NCBI GenBank assembly: GCA_003254925.1
Contig: QANZ01037276.1
Location: 66,536-130,535 of the forward strand
DNA length: 64,000 nucleotides
DNA from: Chamaecrista fasciculata
Taxonomy: Eukaryota; Streptophyta; Magnoliopsida; Fabales; Fabaceae
Reading direction: 5' to 3'
Shown piece by piece: positions 12,500 to 23,849 of this stretch. The notes under the pieces were generated by a model, which searched no databases, was not told the origin of the DNA, and saw nothing but the letters and a program-made list of their open reading frames with translations. The position numbers were made by a program, and so were the translations under genes. Position 1 is the stretch's first letter. Each line of letters opens with the position of its first letter.

Positions 12500-13530
12500 T
12501 CCATCAGAAGGTATCTGACTTCATCGATGCAGGGAGGAAAATCTGGTGTTTAAATAAGCTAAGGGATCATTTCAATCAACATCAAGTTGACCAAATAGCT
12601 CAGCAACCCTTCTCCTTTACTAATAGAGGATGGTCTTGTGTGGAGTAAATCAAATACAGGGGAATATAAAGTGGCATCTGGCTACAATTTTCTGATTCAA
12701 CAGTCTCAAGTCAACAATTTCTCAACCCCCAGCGGGGGCAGGATTTTGCTTGGAAGTTGAAAATTCTGAAAAGGGTGCTACATACAGGATGGAGACTTAT
12801 CAACAGACTGGGGGCACTCTAAACAAGCATCATATACATGGCACATTCTTCTGTCAATTCTGTCACGAGGAGCGCGAAACAAACAATTGATCATCTTTTT
12901 GCCACTTGCTCGTGGACAAAGGCTTGCTGGTTTGGAATATTTCGGGATTGCAGAATAGATCTTCAAGTTGAAGATACCTTTATTTTGTGGTTTTGCAGGT
13001 TTCTTAAATCCCTACTTCCTCACTACTCAGAAGCAGCTTGTAGGTGTCTCATTGTGATTGATCAAATCTAGTGGGCAAAAACTGAAAGCAAGTGGGGAGG
13101 ACGGAATGTTCAACCACTGCAATTAATTAAAAAGATTGAGACACTTATTTATGACTATCAACTCAGTGGCCGAAATCATTTATTTTCATGATAGCCGGAA
13201 ATCCCGGAATGAAAGAATTCCTAACGCTTCCTTTATTTATAATAACTTCCTCTTGAATATTTTTGTTATAGCGTTTAGGTATCTTGGTCGTTGGATTACC
13301 GCCATTATGTTTACAAACGTTGAGAGATGGATTAGAGCGTACACCTCAACCTCAAGAAATGGAAAAGACATGAGACAAACTCTCTTAACCTTCAGACGTG
13401 CTTGCTGGCAAGAAGACTCAAGGCTTCATTATTAACAACCAGGATGCAAGAAGATGGAAGCAGGCGATTATTGCTACTGGAATTGTTAATTTGCAAGATC
13501 ATGATATTTGTACTTTCCACTTCTAAATGG
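12500..13530 (+). pseudogene. LINE (non-LTR retrotransposon) remnant: C-terminal zf-RVT region
   Basis: Broken frames carry the usual end of plant L1-type reverse transcriptases. VSDFIDAGRKIW and DGLVWSKSNTGEYKVASGY, in different frames, match the region after the RT. These are followed by the zinc-binding stretch DHLFATCSWTKACWFG. Stops and frameshifts interrupt it throughout, and no catalytic RT core or endonuclease is left. A (TA)n microsatellite follows at about 13542-13569. The outer limits are approximate. Confidence 0.7.
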
Positions 13531-13537
13531 CTCCGTG

Positions 13538-13569
<32 letters not shown>

Positions 13570-13574
<5 letters not shown>

Positions 13575-14184
13575 CAAGACGAGCAGATGATAACGAACAA
13601 AATGACGCAACCACAAGCCTAGGATAGGCAACACCCATCAATATCATATCAGCAAAAGCTAAACTAGTGGTTTTAGAAGGCCTTGCTCAACAACACACAT
13701 CAAGACACATCGACCTTTTTCTATTCGCTCATATTTGTGAATGCAAGAAAGTCAAGGATGTAAGGAACCCAAAAGAGGAAACAAAAATAAAAGATAAATG
13801 GATAGGTTATGGTGACAACTGGTTCACACCAAATCAAGCTACAAAAATTTATACAGGCTGTCTTCATCTACTGTTCACTCAAATCACAAATTCACAATCT
13901 TATTTTTGTAGTTAAAAAATATTTATTTATTATGTATATGAAAAAAAAAAACTCATCAAATTAATAACGCAATGAACAACAACATAGAAAAGTTGCAAGT
14001 GGAAACTATGAATATCCTGCGGCCACGTGAAGATTACAAAACCTGTACACAGGTAGAGCCAAATAGAATTACAAATGCAGCAGATTTGTGGGTAAGCATT
14101 AATTATTAATTGCCATACACCCACGTAAGCCAATTACTTCAATACCCCCAAATGAAGTGCTAAAATTAAATCTTCCAATTCACC
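13570..14184. other. Spacer between two LINE remnants
   Basis: AT-rich sequence with only short, unrecognisable open frames. It may be internal debris of the downstream LINE, but I see no diagnostic motif. Confidence 0.3.
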
Positions 14185-14610
14185 TTAATCGTGACTAAGA
14201 TGAGAATGCTTCAATAGATTTGTGGTCATACTATAAAATATAATATCATGAATGAGATCATCAGAGAGGAAATTGGAATAACATCTATCATAGGGAAATT
14301 GGTCGAAACACACCTTAGGTGGTTCAGACATGTACAAAAAAGACTTATAGAGACTCCGGTACATAGAGTTGACCAAATGGTTGAAAATTCTATAATCCGA
14401 AAAAGGAAAAGACCAAAGAAAATAATCTATGGAACTATCAGAAAATATTTATATATTAATAACCTAACTATTAACATGTGCAAAAATAAAACGCGTTAAC
14501 GTCAATTTATCCATATAGCCAATCCTACTTATAAAAAAAGACTTTGGTGATTGTTGTTGTTGGCCTATTAAATAACAAAATAACAAAATAACAAATAACA
14601 AAATAACGGA
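14185..14610 (+). pseudogene. LINE 3' end remnant (RT C-terminal tail plus A-rich end)
   Basis: Shows the C-terminal signature typical of one plant LINE lineage. It reads KMRMLQ-ICGHT, then NEIIREEIGITSI, LRWFRHVQKR, RVDQMVE and KRPKKII, and ends QFIHIANPTYKKRLW. The intact form is usually RMLRWICG...NE-IREK-GV-PI...RLRWFGHVQRR. A stop replaces the Trp of RWICG. It is followed at 14565-14606 by (AAATAAC)n-like A-rich sequence, consistent with a LINE tail. It is oriented on the plus strand and non-functional. Confidence 0.75.
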
Positions 14611-15654
14611 TTTTGAGGAATACACATCCCCTCCTGGCCTATTTTTATACCGTAGCACTTGTAGCAGAGCAGGGGGCTAAGTTATGAGTATCGAGTTGAG
14701 CTACTCCCATTACATCTAAAAAGCCCTAATTCCCGGCACCTGCACAGGCATGTGTGTTTATGATTTTCTGAAGCGTGAGCAGCTCAGCTCGTTAATGATT
14801 TTTCTGCAAGTGGACTGTGAGCCAAACTGTCAGGCAGAAGAAGAATCCTCTGGCAAATGTACTTACAACTTGCTGACTCAAAATATAGATCTAAGCTAAT
14901 TGTAATCAGTCTCTCCAACATACAAACCTTATTCTACAATTTATGATTCTGCTACTACTTCCTACTTTCCACAGTTTGGATTCTTACCCTTCAACGCAAA
15001 ATGAACTGGGTCATCAAAAACAATAGAAACAAATACAAGTACAGATCAAAATCCCAAAACAGTATTTGTTAATTTAAATTGAGGAAATTGTACAGAGATA
15101 CACAACAATCATCGTTAACTTCAAAGGCTGCTTTGAATTCCCCCAAGAATAATATAAACGATGGCTAGCGGTACAAGAAATCAAGAATATGAAAAATAGA
15201 AAGATAATGACGGTACTGCTGCTGAAGATGAATTCTACATACATGCAGTAGACAGCACAACCTCAACCTTTACCAAAATTTAAGGGCTGTGCAATGAAGT
15301 TCAAACCTGCATCAAACAAAATATTCGCAAAGGAGGCCGAATTTGGTTATCAATAAATTCGGAAAGAAGATACTTTTACATGCCAGGAAAAAGTTAACTG
15401 GGACTGATTTTAAGGACAGAAGAAATGTTCACATCAGGTTTGACCAAATGTGACAATATTTGCTGCAATTTATACAATGTGGTAACATGAAATCCAGAAA
15501 AGTTAAATCTGTCAACTGCATGCATTTTCAGGTTGACAGAATCAACTTGACATGACCTCTGTACATCTCCAGTAATGAGAAAATGAATTTACAGATTGCT
15601 CAATTATCTCCCCCAAAAAATTGTAAAATGCAAATGACCCATTTCTAAAACACT
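14611..15654. other. Spacer and probable 3' UTR of the CCCH gene
   Basis: No coding exon recognised. The part nearest 15654 is probably the 3' UTR of the minus-strand CCCH zinc-finger gene. Confidence 0.4.
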
Positions 15655-18600
15655 TCATCCTTCATCATCAATGTTATCTTCACCAGAAGAAATTTGTCTA
15701 GTTTCTGACAATGAAAGCCTCCTGGGCTTTGCTGAGCCTGACTCAACAAGTCCTTCTGTTGACAAATTTAATGCAGCAGTTCCTGATGAAGATCCCAACA
15801 AACGACGGACTGGGGTATCAGCAGAAGGTGATGCAGATATATTGTATGCAAAGATTCCCATTGGATGATCAAACTTGCAACTTGGGCCAAATTTGCATAT
15901 GCCATATCGCGAATAAAAGACACACAAAGGCTCTCCCTGTGAAAAATGGGACACGGCATCTATCAGCTTGTAACATAATAATGAAGATTGAACGAAATAA
16001 GATATTCAACAATTGAAGGGAGAAACTCCAATAATGTTCCGAAATCATGATTTGATTACAAAATATAACAAGGAAAAGCATGCAACAAATAATTCAAACT
16101 GGTTAACTTTTTCTTCATCGTCTCTCAATTTTCAATTTTGCAACTGCTTCAAACCATTCCATGAATAAAATCATGTCTCCATGCCTCTCTTAAGTTGGTT
16201 ATGGTCATAGATGAACTAATTCTTCTATATCCAGATTCAACAAATTTGTGCTTAAGTGTGCAACGTGCATGGTTCCAAAACAAACCTGTTGAACCACCAG
16301 TAAAATCAGACAGTCTACTCTTTTTCAAGATCTAACTAGATTAAGACCTAGAATAATGTTGTATAAATTCAGAAAATAAAATAATCTAAGATGCTCAAAA
16401 AAACCAACTTGGTAAACAGAAGTCGGTGGAAAAAAATTAAACTCACTGGACGTAAAGGAAGGCCTATGGGACTCAAAACACAGTCAGGAGCAGGAATTAG
16501 CCTCTCACGAGGATGGTGAAACCGACAGACAGCACCAAACTTGCAATCTCCAGTCTTCATGTAGAATTGGCATTCAGGCTGACCAGGTCTCTCAGGAAAT
16601 ATGTTCTCCCTCTGAAGTGTATAGAACCCCAGAGGAACAGAGCCAGAACGAATTTGAGAATATGCCCCTTGAGATCCTGCATTTGCTGATTCACCCTGCC
16701 TGGAAGTTCCATAGATTTGACCATTTCCTATTGTTTGCTGTGGACTGTCTGATGTAGAGATTGATCCCACCTGACCCTGGAGACAATGAATAACCAATTA
16801 ACATGTTGGAAAGCCTCAGCAACGGCAAATTTTAGCAAAAGAGCGATGCATACGTTTCATGTTGAATTACATTATAAGTAATCATCTAAATGCCCAGAAA
16901 CATAGCCTATCACTTTTTGTTTTGGTTTTTGTTTTTGTCCTTTTTTTTCTTTTCTAATCTAGGAAGAAGAGAAGAGATTACACTGTATGCACTCCACCCA
17001 GGAACTGAAACCACTCCCTGAGGTAGAATTAAAGGTGCATAGCTTGAAGGACCTTGCCAGCGTGGACTAGGAAGATAAGAAGCTCTGGACCAATTTGTAA
17101 TTCCCCCTGCATATGATGACTGCTGACCTGGTGTAGTCGGAGAATGAATAGTAGGATAAACCGGAGAACCGCGCAATGAAACCATCATATTGTTTGGCTG
17201 AGGATGGTGGAATTTACAAGTGCTCCCAAATTTGCATTGTCCAGTTCTCAAATAATAAGCACATTCAGGCTCATTCTTCAGGAGCAGCAAACAAAGAAGA
17301 TATAAATGATGATAAAATTCAAAACCCCATAAACTAAAAAAAACAAGAAAAGATTCAGGTGTTGATAAATACATAGCTGCATGCAAGGCCATGGAATTTG
17401 GGAAAACATACAAGACAAAAGTAAGAACAATTTCAACTAAAATTTTGCGGCATAAATATGTAATAAACAAGTTAAGTTTGTCTACCCAACCAAGCAATTA
17501 TACTACAAGAATACAAATTGAAGAATTATTTGTACATAACTAGAATAAAATTTTCAGGCAAAAAAAAACGTAGAATAAAATTTCAAGGAAAGTATTAGTA
17601 TACTAACTGAGCGAAGTGGATAGCCTAAACTATTTAAGGCAACTCTTCCAGCAATCCCAGCCTTTTCTCTTGGATGATGAAACTTGCATGTTGCTCCAAA
17701 CTTGCAAGTTCCTGTCTTCAGATAGTACTGGAAAGCAAATGAAAGGTATTAGCTTCTGAACTATGGTTGAACGTATAAATTACACAAGTTCATCCGTATC
17801 TTGGGTCACAGCTCACAATGCAAACTACACCTCAACATAGATATCATAAGTTTTGGAATTTGTTTTTTAAAGAAAAATTATTGACAAAACAAAACAGGGA
17901 TTTATAAGTTAGAATTTAACATGAATTATTTCTTGCTCTTTTGGAGCCTAGAACTCATGGAGGATATCAATGGTAGCTACAAGTTGGTAAGGATCGTCCA
18001 GCATATAAATAAAGAATAAGCAGTTCTTCAAGAATTACCAGAATTTGATGGACCAAAACTAATGGATACAAAAACTGGTTTCCAGTCAGATCAAAACAAC
18101 ATTAAACTAATGTTTAAACTTTTAATCCTGAACAAGTTACCTCAATGTTCAGACAAAGTCAGGTAACAGCAAGCACTTCATATTTTATTAACTTTCAACC
18201 TAAACAATACCACTGTTCAGATATTTCCCCTTACAAATCTCCAGAAACAATAACAGAATATAGATGGCATGCAAAATATGCTGCCAGAGTGCTCTCCTTC
18301 CCCTGAATCCCATTCAACACTGTTTAAAACTTCAACTCCTCTAAATTACCAGCACTGAATTATGTAAGGTGGTCTGAAGACTTAAAAGAATGTTGATTTA
18401 AAACTCAATTACCACACACAGACTGCAACTAGTTACAAAATAAATTCTGACTCTAAGCAGATCTGCAGAGCATATGCATAAACAAGCAATGATGCACCTT
18501 ACATATTCATTGAGAAACAAGTACATGCCTGACATTCTGGTTGTCCTATTCTTTCTGGGAACTCACCCTTCATCCTTGCAGTGGCAATAGCCTGACGTTA

Positions 18601-20793
18601 GAAGATAAACTTATCAGGCCTCTGAATACTCCAAATCCAAAGTACTCATATGAGATCAAAATAAAAAATATTACCAACACAACATGCTAGATTTTAGTTT
18701 ATGTAGCCAGCTACTAGAAATTTGGTTATGTGAAAGTTGAAGGAACATATATGTATATATCAACAGGTGAATATGCATAAGAAAAATGACTCCTGCATAA
18801 AAGTGAAAGAATTCTATAAACCTAAAGTTAGCAGCTAAGCATGAGGACCATATCAAGGAAAGGGGCATTCAAAGTAAGATTCTTTTACTGTCTGTATGCA
18901 TCTTTTTGTGAATACACAATGCAAGTTTATTTAAAACAGGAAGAAAATAAGCAAACACCATGAATCAGGAAAAGACATATTCAGGAATTCGATTTCATCT
19001 CCATAGAAAATTCTATGGCAATAATAGAAGGACTTTGGAGTAAGTACATATATAAACTTAACCAATTGCCAAACCCATATATTCAAAATTATCATGTGAA
19101 AATACATTGCAGCTTATACCAGCTTCCTGTTAGGAGGATGATTAAATCGACATGTTGCCCCAAATCTACAAAGGCCTGTTCTAATGTAGTAAGAACAATC
19201 TAATTCTCCTGGACGCTCCGGGTAAGGTCCAGATTCCATTGTTTCACTTGATCTCAATGTCATTTGCCACACTGCATCTGAAATAATATCACATGAATGA
19301 ATCAACTTATAGAAAAAGATACATTTGGACCTATAAAAAGACTGAATGTATATTGGAAAGATAAGTACTTGTGTTGATATTTTTGACAGACAAAATGTCT
19401 ACAATGTCAGAAATCCTATTTCTCACATAATTTCACTCAACATAATACAAAATTGGGCTACAAATCAACAATTGAAAAACGGAATAATAGAGAGATCCAA
19501 GTCAGGATGCCTAGATGGGTGCGGTGAAAATTCTTCCTCCCGTCCTGGACAGAAGTGTTACTTGCATTGCATGAAACCAAAACTTTCAAGTTAGTTTTAC
19601 ATATATACATATATTTCTGCCTTTCTGCACTTACCATTTCTTGCCAAAGCCATTTGATTTGAGTAATGCTAGTTGCATTACCACCTCTCACAACTATAAT
19701 TACTTTCACATTACCATTCAAATTTAAGTCATTCATTATTTCACTTTCGAATAATTAAAGCTGAGTTTAGAAGAATTTCAAATTAACATGAGTAAAAGCA
19801 AGTGCATATCTATTTGACTTATTTATCCAGGTAAGGAGATTATTTGCTTACTAACTGATGCTAATCTATTTAACTTCCATCTTTTGGATAAAGTAGTAAA
19901 ATATGCTTAAGTGGTAGTAAACAAGCATGTTTCTTTGCGTTGAATAGAGCATCCGTGTAAAAGAAAATCAGGAGATAAAATCTCAGAAAATTTTGTCAAT
20001 CGAAGCAACACCAGGGCAGGAATAACAGAAGCAGATGGGCCAAAGTAAAGAAGGGGGAAAAGAAAAAACGACGGTCGTTTTAGCCTCTGGAGGTGCTTAA
20101 TAAATTCCTGACCTTAAATGCACATCTGGATGATGATGATAATGTTAATACCAATTTCCCTTAAGTTTCCCAACAGAGTGATGTTTGGACTACATACTAT
20201 TATGCTAAAGATTGACGCAGAGAATAAACGTCGCGCAAAGAGGGAAGAATAGCGAGTGTACAGAAAAAGGATAATTATATAGGGAGATTATCATCGTTCA
20301 GTATTCAATAAAATGAATGACGACAAAATAATTTTAATAGCTGAAAAAGGAAAGTGGAAGAAAAGTGAGATGATGAATAAATGAGACTTTAAGTTTTTTG
20401 AAAAAATACCAGATTTAGTGATGAGCAAACCGCAGTTAACCGCAAAATAAAAATGAAATGAAATGAAGAAAGGCAGGCCTAGAATTGATGGTATTAATTA
20501 GAGTTAAGGGCAGAGAGCGAAAGTAGGGATAGTCGGGAGGGAAGAATGAGAATCAGATGCGAAAGAATGATGAAGGTGAGAAATTGACATAATGAAAACG
20601 GATTGTGGAGGTGCAGGTGCAGGGGTAGAAGTAGATGGGATAAATAGGGATGAGAGTCGAGAGTGATATGCATAGAAGGAAATTAAAGAGGAAAGCAAAG
20701 AGAGAGAGAGAGAGAGAAAAGAGAACCTGGGGAGAGGGAAGGTGAGTCGGTGAGAGCCGCTCGGGACATAGGAATAGCGGCATCGAAATCCAT
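15655..20793 (-). CDS. CCCH-type zinc-finger protein with five C-X8-C-X5-C-X3-H fingers (plant ZFN family)
   Basis: Seven exons join in phase to 437 aa: 20793-20727, 19277-19120, 18591-18529, 17727-17608, 17275-16982, 16776-16447 and 15936-15655. The five fingers are of C-X8-C-X5-C-X3-H type. Finger 1 has Cys50, Cys59, Cys65 and His69 ([20 protein letters not shown]). Finger 2 is [12 protein letters not shown]. Finger 3 is [12 protein letters not shown]. Finger 4 is [12 protein letters not shown]. Finger 5 is [13 protein letters not shown]. Linkers are rich in Ser, Gly, Gln and Pro, and the tail is acidic ([10 protein letters not shown]). ZFN-like proteins bind single-stranded nucleic acid or RNA in the nucleus and cytoplasm. 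Targets cannot be predicted here. Intron 3 uses a GC donor (CAG/GCATGT) in the middle of finger 2. The initiator is in [14 protein letters not shown]. Confidence 0.95.
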
Positions 20794-20945
20794 GGGGAAG
20801 GGACCTTCTCCATATCAACAACGAGGTGTGAGTGTAGAGAAGCGAGCGTGAATTCCCATTCCCACAGACTCAGAGACACACACGATCGAGAGAAGAGAAA
20901 AAGAAAAAGGGAAAGAGGGAGGGGTAACAGAGAATTTCAGCAACT
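20700..20945 (-). promoter_or_regulatory. Pyrimidine-rich 5' leader of the CCCH gene
   Basis: Between the ATG (20793) and about 20945 the minus strand is full of CT and TTC runs. The AG microsatellite at 20701-20718 lies in intron 1, just after the first donor. CT-rich leaders and core promoters are common in plants. The reading frames called here on both strands are low-complexity artefacts. Confidence 0.45.
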
Positions 20946-21947
20946 TTGATTCACAGAGAGAGAAAGCCGCTCTCTTCTCTCCACAAACAGGAGGGAGAGG
21001 GAATAAAAACCAACCACCCACTCTTTCCTTTTCTTTTCTTTTTTTTTTCTTTTTTTTTTTCACACAAAACGGAACGGACGACCGTCACTCTTCACTCCAT
21101 TGCCACACGTATGCGGATCCTATTCCCTCCTTTTTTTTTTTTTCCTTTTTTCTCTTAGACTACTTACTATTATTTATTTCTCCTTTTTACATTTTACGTC
21201 AATCCACACGTGCTCTCCGCCTACGCCAAAAGCCCCAAAACCACTAACTGCTTTTACTATTTCCATTTCTCGCCAACTTCACTTCCATTCCATTATCCAT
21301 TCTTATATTTAGGAATCAGGATCAGGATTTACCTCCTCCTCTCTTCTTTTTCTTTTTTCTTCTTCCATCCCACCTCATGCATTCCATAACAAGGATCCAT
21401 TCTTTTTTATTATTTTCCTCCTAACATAACAATAAAATTTGTCCAGTTTAATACTTAATATTCGTGGTTATTGGTGAACAATATATGAGTTTAAAATTTA
21501 AATAAACAAGGGCTAAAATAGTGGATAATACATTTTTGGGACCATTTGCTACGAAAACATGTTTTGTGGAAGACAGGCTGCTATTTTAGCGTGAAGTTGA
21601 CACCCTTTCAAAAAAAAAAAAAAAAAGACGTATTTGATGGAAATTTGTCTTTGCGCCTTTGCCTTTAATCGTTTGCTTTTTTTATTCACCCAATGAGGGC
21701 AATGACTTTTTCGAGTAATCACCGACCATCCCATTGTTTAAAATGCACATCCTACCACCGCTTTTGCTATCACTTATTTTTAATAGGCTAAAATACATGT
21801 TTTCTTTTTAATTATTCTATGTAACAAAATTATGAATTTATAAAATAATAAAAGTTCTTTTAAATTTTTTATTTTGTACAAAATAAAGATTTTATTCAAT
21901 TTTCAAATGAAAACATCAACATTTATTTTATAATTATTATTATCTCG
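20946..21947. other. Intergenic, low complexity
   Basis: T-rich and A-rich runs (21034-21060, 21130-21150, 21610-21626) and no recognisable exon. It presumably contains the promoter of the CCCH gene. Confidence 0.5.
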
Positions 21948-22803
21948 GTCAAAAATCTATTTTGGTTCCTAATATTTATCTCAAGTTCCGTTTTAGTCCT
22001 TAATATTTTATTTGTTCTATTTTTTTTTTGGCCAGATTATTTGTTCTATTTTGATCTTTAATGTTTCCTAAAAGTTTCATCTTTGGTCCATAACTATTGA
22101 ATATGGTCATATCTCTTTGGTTTTAAACCCGAATGCGATTAAATCAAAATAATAAGTTAAATTTGATGAGTTCTTTCTTTGTCCAGTTGGAGTCATTAAC
22201 AAACGAGGTCAAATCGGACCCGAAAATGGGTCTTTGGTTTCATAAATTTAATCATATCTATTTTGTTTTAAGTTTTAATGCAGCGAAATTAAAGCTACAA
22301 ATTACTCTTAACGAGTTATTTCTCTATCCAGTTGAGACGGTTGACAAACAAGGTCAAATAATACTCCAAAAATAAGTTTAATCAAAACATCAATATTAAG
22401 TTTCAGAGTACTATTTGACCTCGTTTGTCAATGATCCCAACTAGACAAAAAAAAAACTCGTTAAGGACAACTTGTAGTTCCGATTTCATTACATTCTAAT
22501 TTGAAACGAGAGAGAGATGTGACCAAATTCATAAAACAAATGACTCATTTTCGAATTCGATTTCATGTTCGATTTGACATCGTTTTCCGATAACCCCAAC
22601 TTGACAAAGAAAGAACTCATCAAATTTAACTCGTAACTATGATTCAATTACATTCGGGTTTGTTCAAGAAAAATATGACCATATTCAATAGTGAGGGACC
22701 AATGATGAAACTTTTAGAAAACATTAAGGACCAAAATGAAAAAAAAATAGGGACCAAAATAGAACTTGGGGTAAATATTAGGGATCAAAATAGGTTTCTG
22801 ATC
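21948..22803. mobile_element. Foldback DNA element A, almost wholly inverted repeat
   Basis: The two halves are diverged reverse complements of about 400 bp each. The ends share CTATTTTGG-TCC-TAATATTTA, and inner blocks include AATATGGTCATAT, AAATTTGATGAGTTCTTTCTTTGTC and GACAAACGAGGTCAAAT. There is no transposase and no convincing frame. The right end stops 1 bp before the target duplication of the next element. TTTGGTCC-type modules repeat near both ends, as in its neighbours. Probably an old MULE-like MITE. Confidence 0.7.
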
Positions 22804-22804
22804 T

Positions 22805-23846
22805 TATTATATTGGCTTAAGTGCACTTTTGGTCCCAATACTATGACTAAGGTTTCAATTTGGTCCCATAACTATTTTTGTTGCAGATTTGGTCCCAAAC
22901 CTTCGCAAAAAGTTTCAGAGTTAGTCCCCTGGTAACTTCCGTCCAATTTTCGCCGTTAAATGTGACGTGGCAGTCTGACTGGGATGCTGACGTGGCAAAA
23001 TCAAATGAGATGGAGTAAGTTAGGATCAATATGTAACATTTCATAACTTCTTTGGACTGAATCCACAATATCTACAAATCATCAATTCAATCTCTGGACT
23101 GAATCCGATCCCTCCTTCTTCTTCTTCTTCGGAAATCGACGGCGTCAACACCAACGAGCTCTACAACGCCGTCCAGCTCTACCTGAGCTCCTCCGTCTCC
23201 ATCACCGGCAACCGCCTTAGCCTCACGCGCGCGCTCAACTCCAGCGGCTTCACCTTCGGCCTCGCTAACAATGACAGCATCGTCGACACCTTCAACGGCG
23301 TCAATGTGCTCTGGGAACACGTCGTCACGCAGAGGCAGGCTCAGACCTTCTCGTGGCGGCCACTTCCCGACGAGAAACGAGGCTTGAATCAGTGGAGTCG
23401 GAACGCCGTCGATCTCGGTGATGTCGAAGTAGCAGTAGGAGGAGAAGCAGTGGAGGAAGAATCAGGACCGTTTTTTGGAATACATTATGGCGATTTTGAA
23501 CCTCGTCGCCGTCGATTTCCGAAGAAGAAGAAGAAGGAGGGATCGGATTCAGTCCAGAGATTGAATTGATGATTTGTAGATATTGTGGATTCAGTCCAGA
23601 GAAGTTATGAAATGTTACATATTGATCCTAACTTACTCCATCTCATTTGATTTTGCCACGTCAGCATCCCAGTCAGACTGCCACGTCACATTTAACGGCG
23701 AAAATTGGACGGAAGTTACCAGGGGACTAACTCTGAAACTTTTTGCGAAGGTTTGGGACCAAATCTGCAACAAAAATAGTTATGGGACCAAATTGAAACC
23801 TTAGTCATAGTATTGGGACCAAAAGTGCACTTAAGCCTATTATATT
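22805..23846. mobile_element. Young gene-capturing Mutator-like element (Pack-MULE type), with target duplications
   Basis: The element proper is 22814-23837. Perfect 9-bp direct repeats TATTATATT flank it at 22805-22813 and 23838-23846, the target size of Mutator-like transposons. The TIRs are 331 bp each (22814-23144 and 23507-23837), start GGCTTAAGTGCACTTTTGG and differ at only one base that I can find (K/R in mirrored frames), so insertion was recent. The GC-richer core 23145-23506 is not transposase. It encodes parts of the N-terminal region of an AAA-ATPase. No transposase is present, so mobility would need a partner MULE in trans. Confidence 0.92.
23132..23506 (+). pseudogene. Captured, rearranged fragment of an AAA-ATPase gene inside the MULE
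   Basis: Frame 23132-23373 reads EIDGVNTNELYNAVQLYLSS, continues through LSLTRALNSSGFTFGL and NNDSIVDTFNGVNVLWEHVV, and ends in FSWRPLPDEKRG. This matches the N-terminal (AAA-associated) domain of plant BCS1-like AAA-ATPases such as the At5g57480/At4g25835 group, recalled from memory. The next 130 bp (about 23374-23506) is in the opposite orientation. Its complement reads HCFSSYCYFDITEIDGV, the part normally just upstream. So adjacent pieces of one exon were captured head to head, with EIDGV in both. The Walker A/B ATPase core is absent. An ATG frame 23306-23569 could make an 87-aa chimera, but expression is unknown. Confidence 0.85.
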
Positions 23847-23849
23847 TAA

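Noticed and set aside
20504-21158. Several overlapping open frames on both strands
   Set aside because: Ser/Leu/Phe-rich products of CT and T runs in the leader and promoter of the CCCH gene; only the first coding exon (20727-20793) is supported.
22847-23804. Two identical 73-codon frames on opposite strands (22847-23068 minus, 23583-23804 plus)
   Set aside because: They are mirror translations of the two TIRs, useful as evidence for the inverted repeat but not genes.
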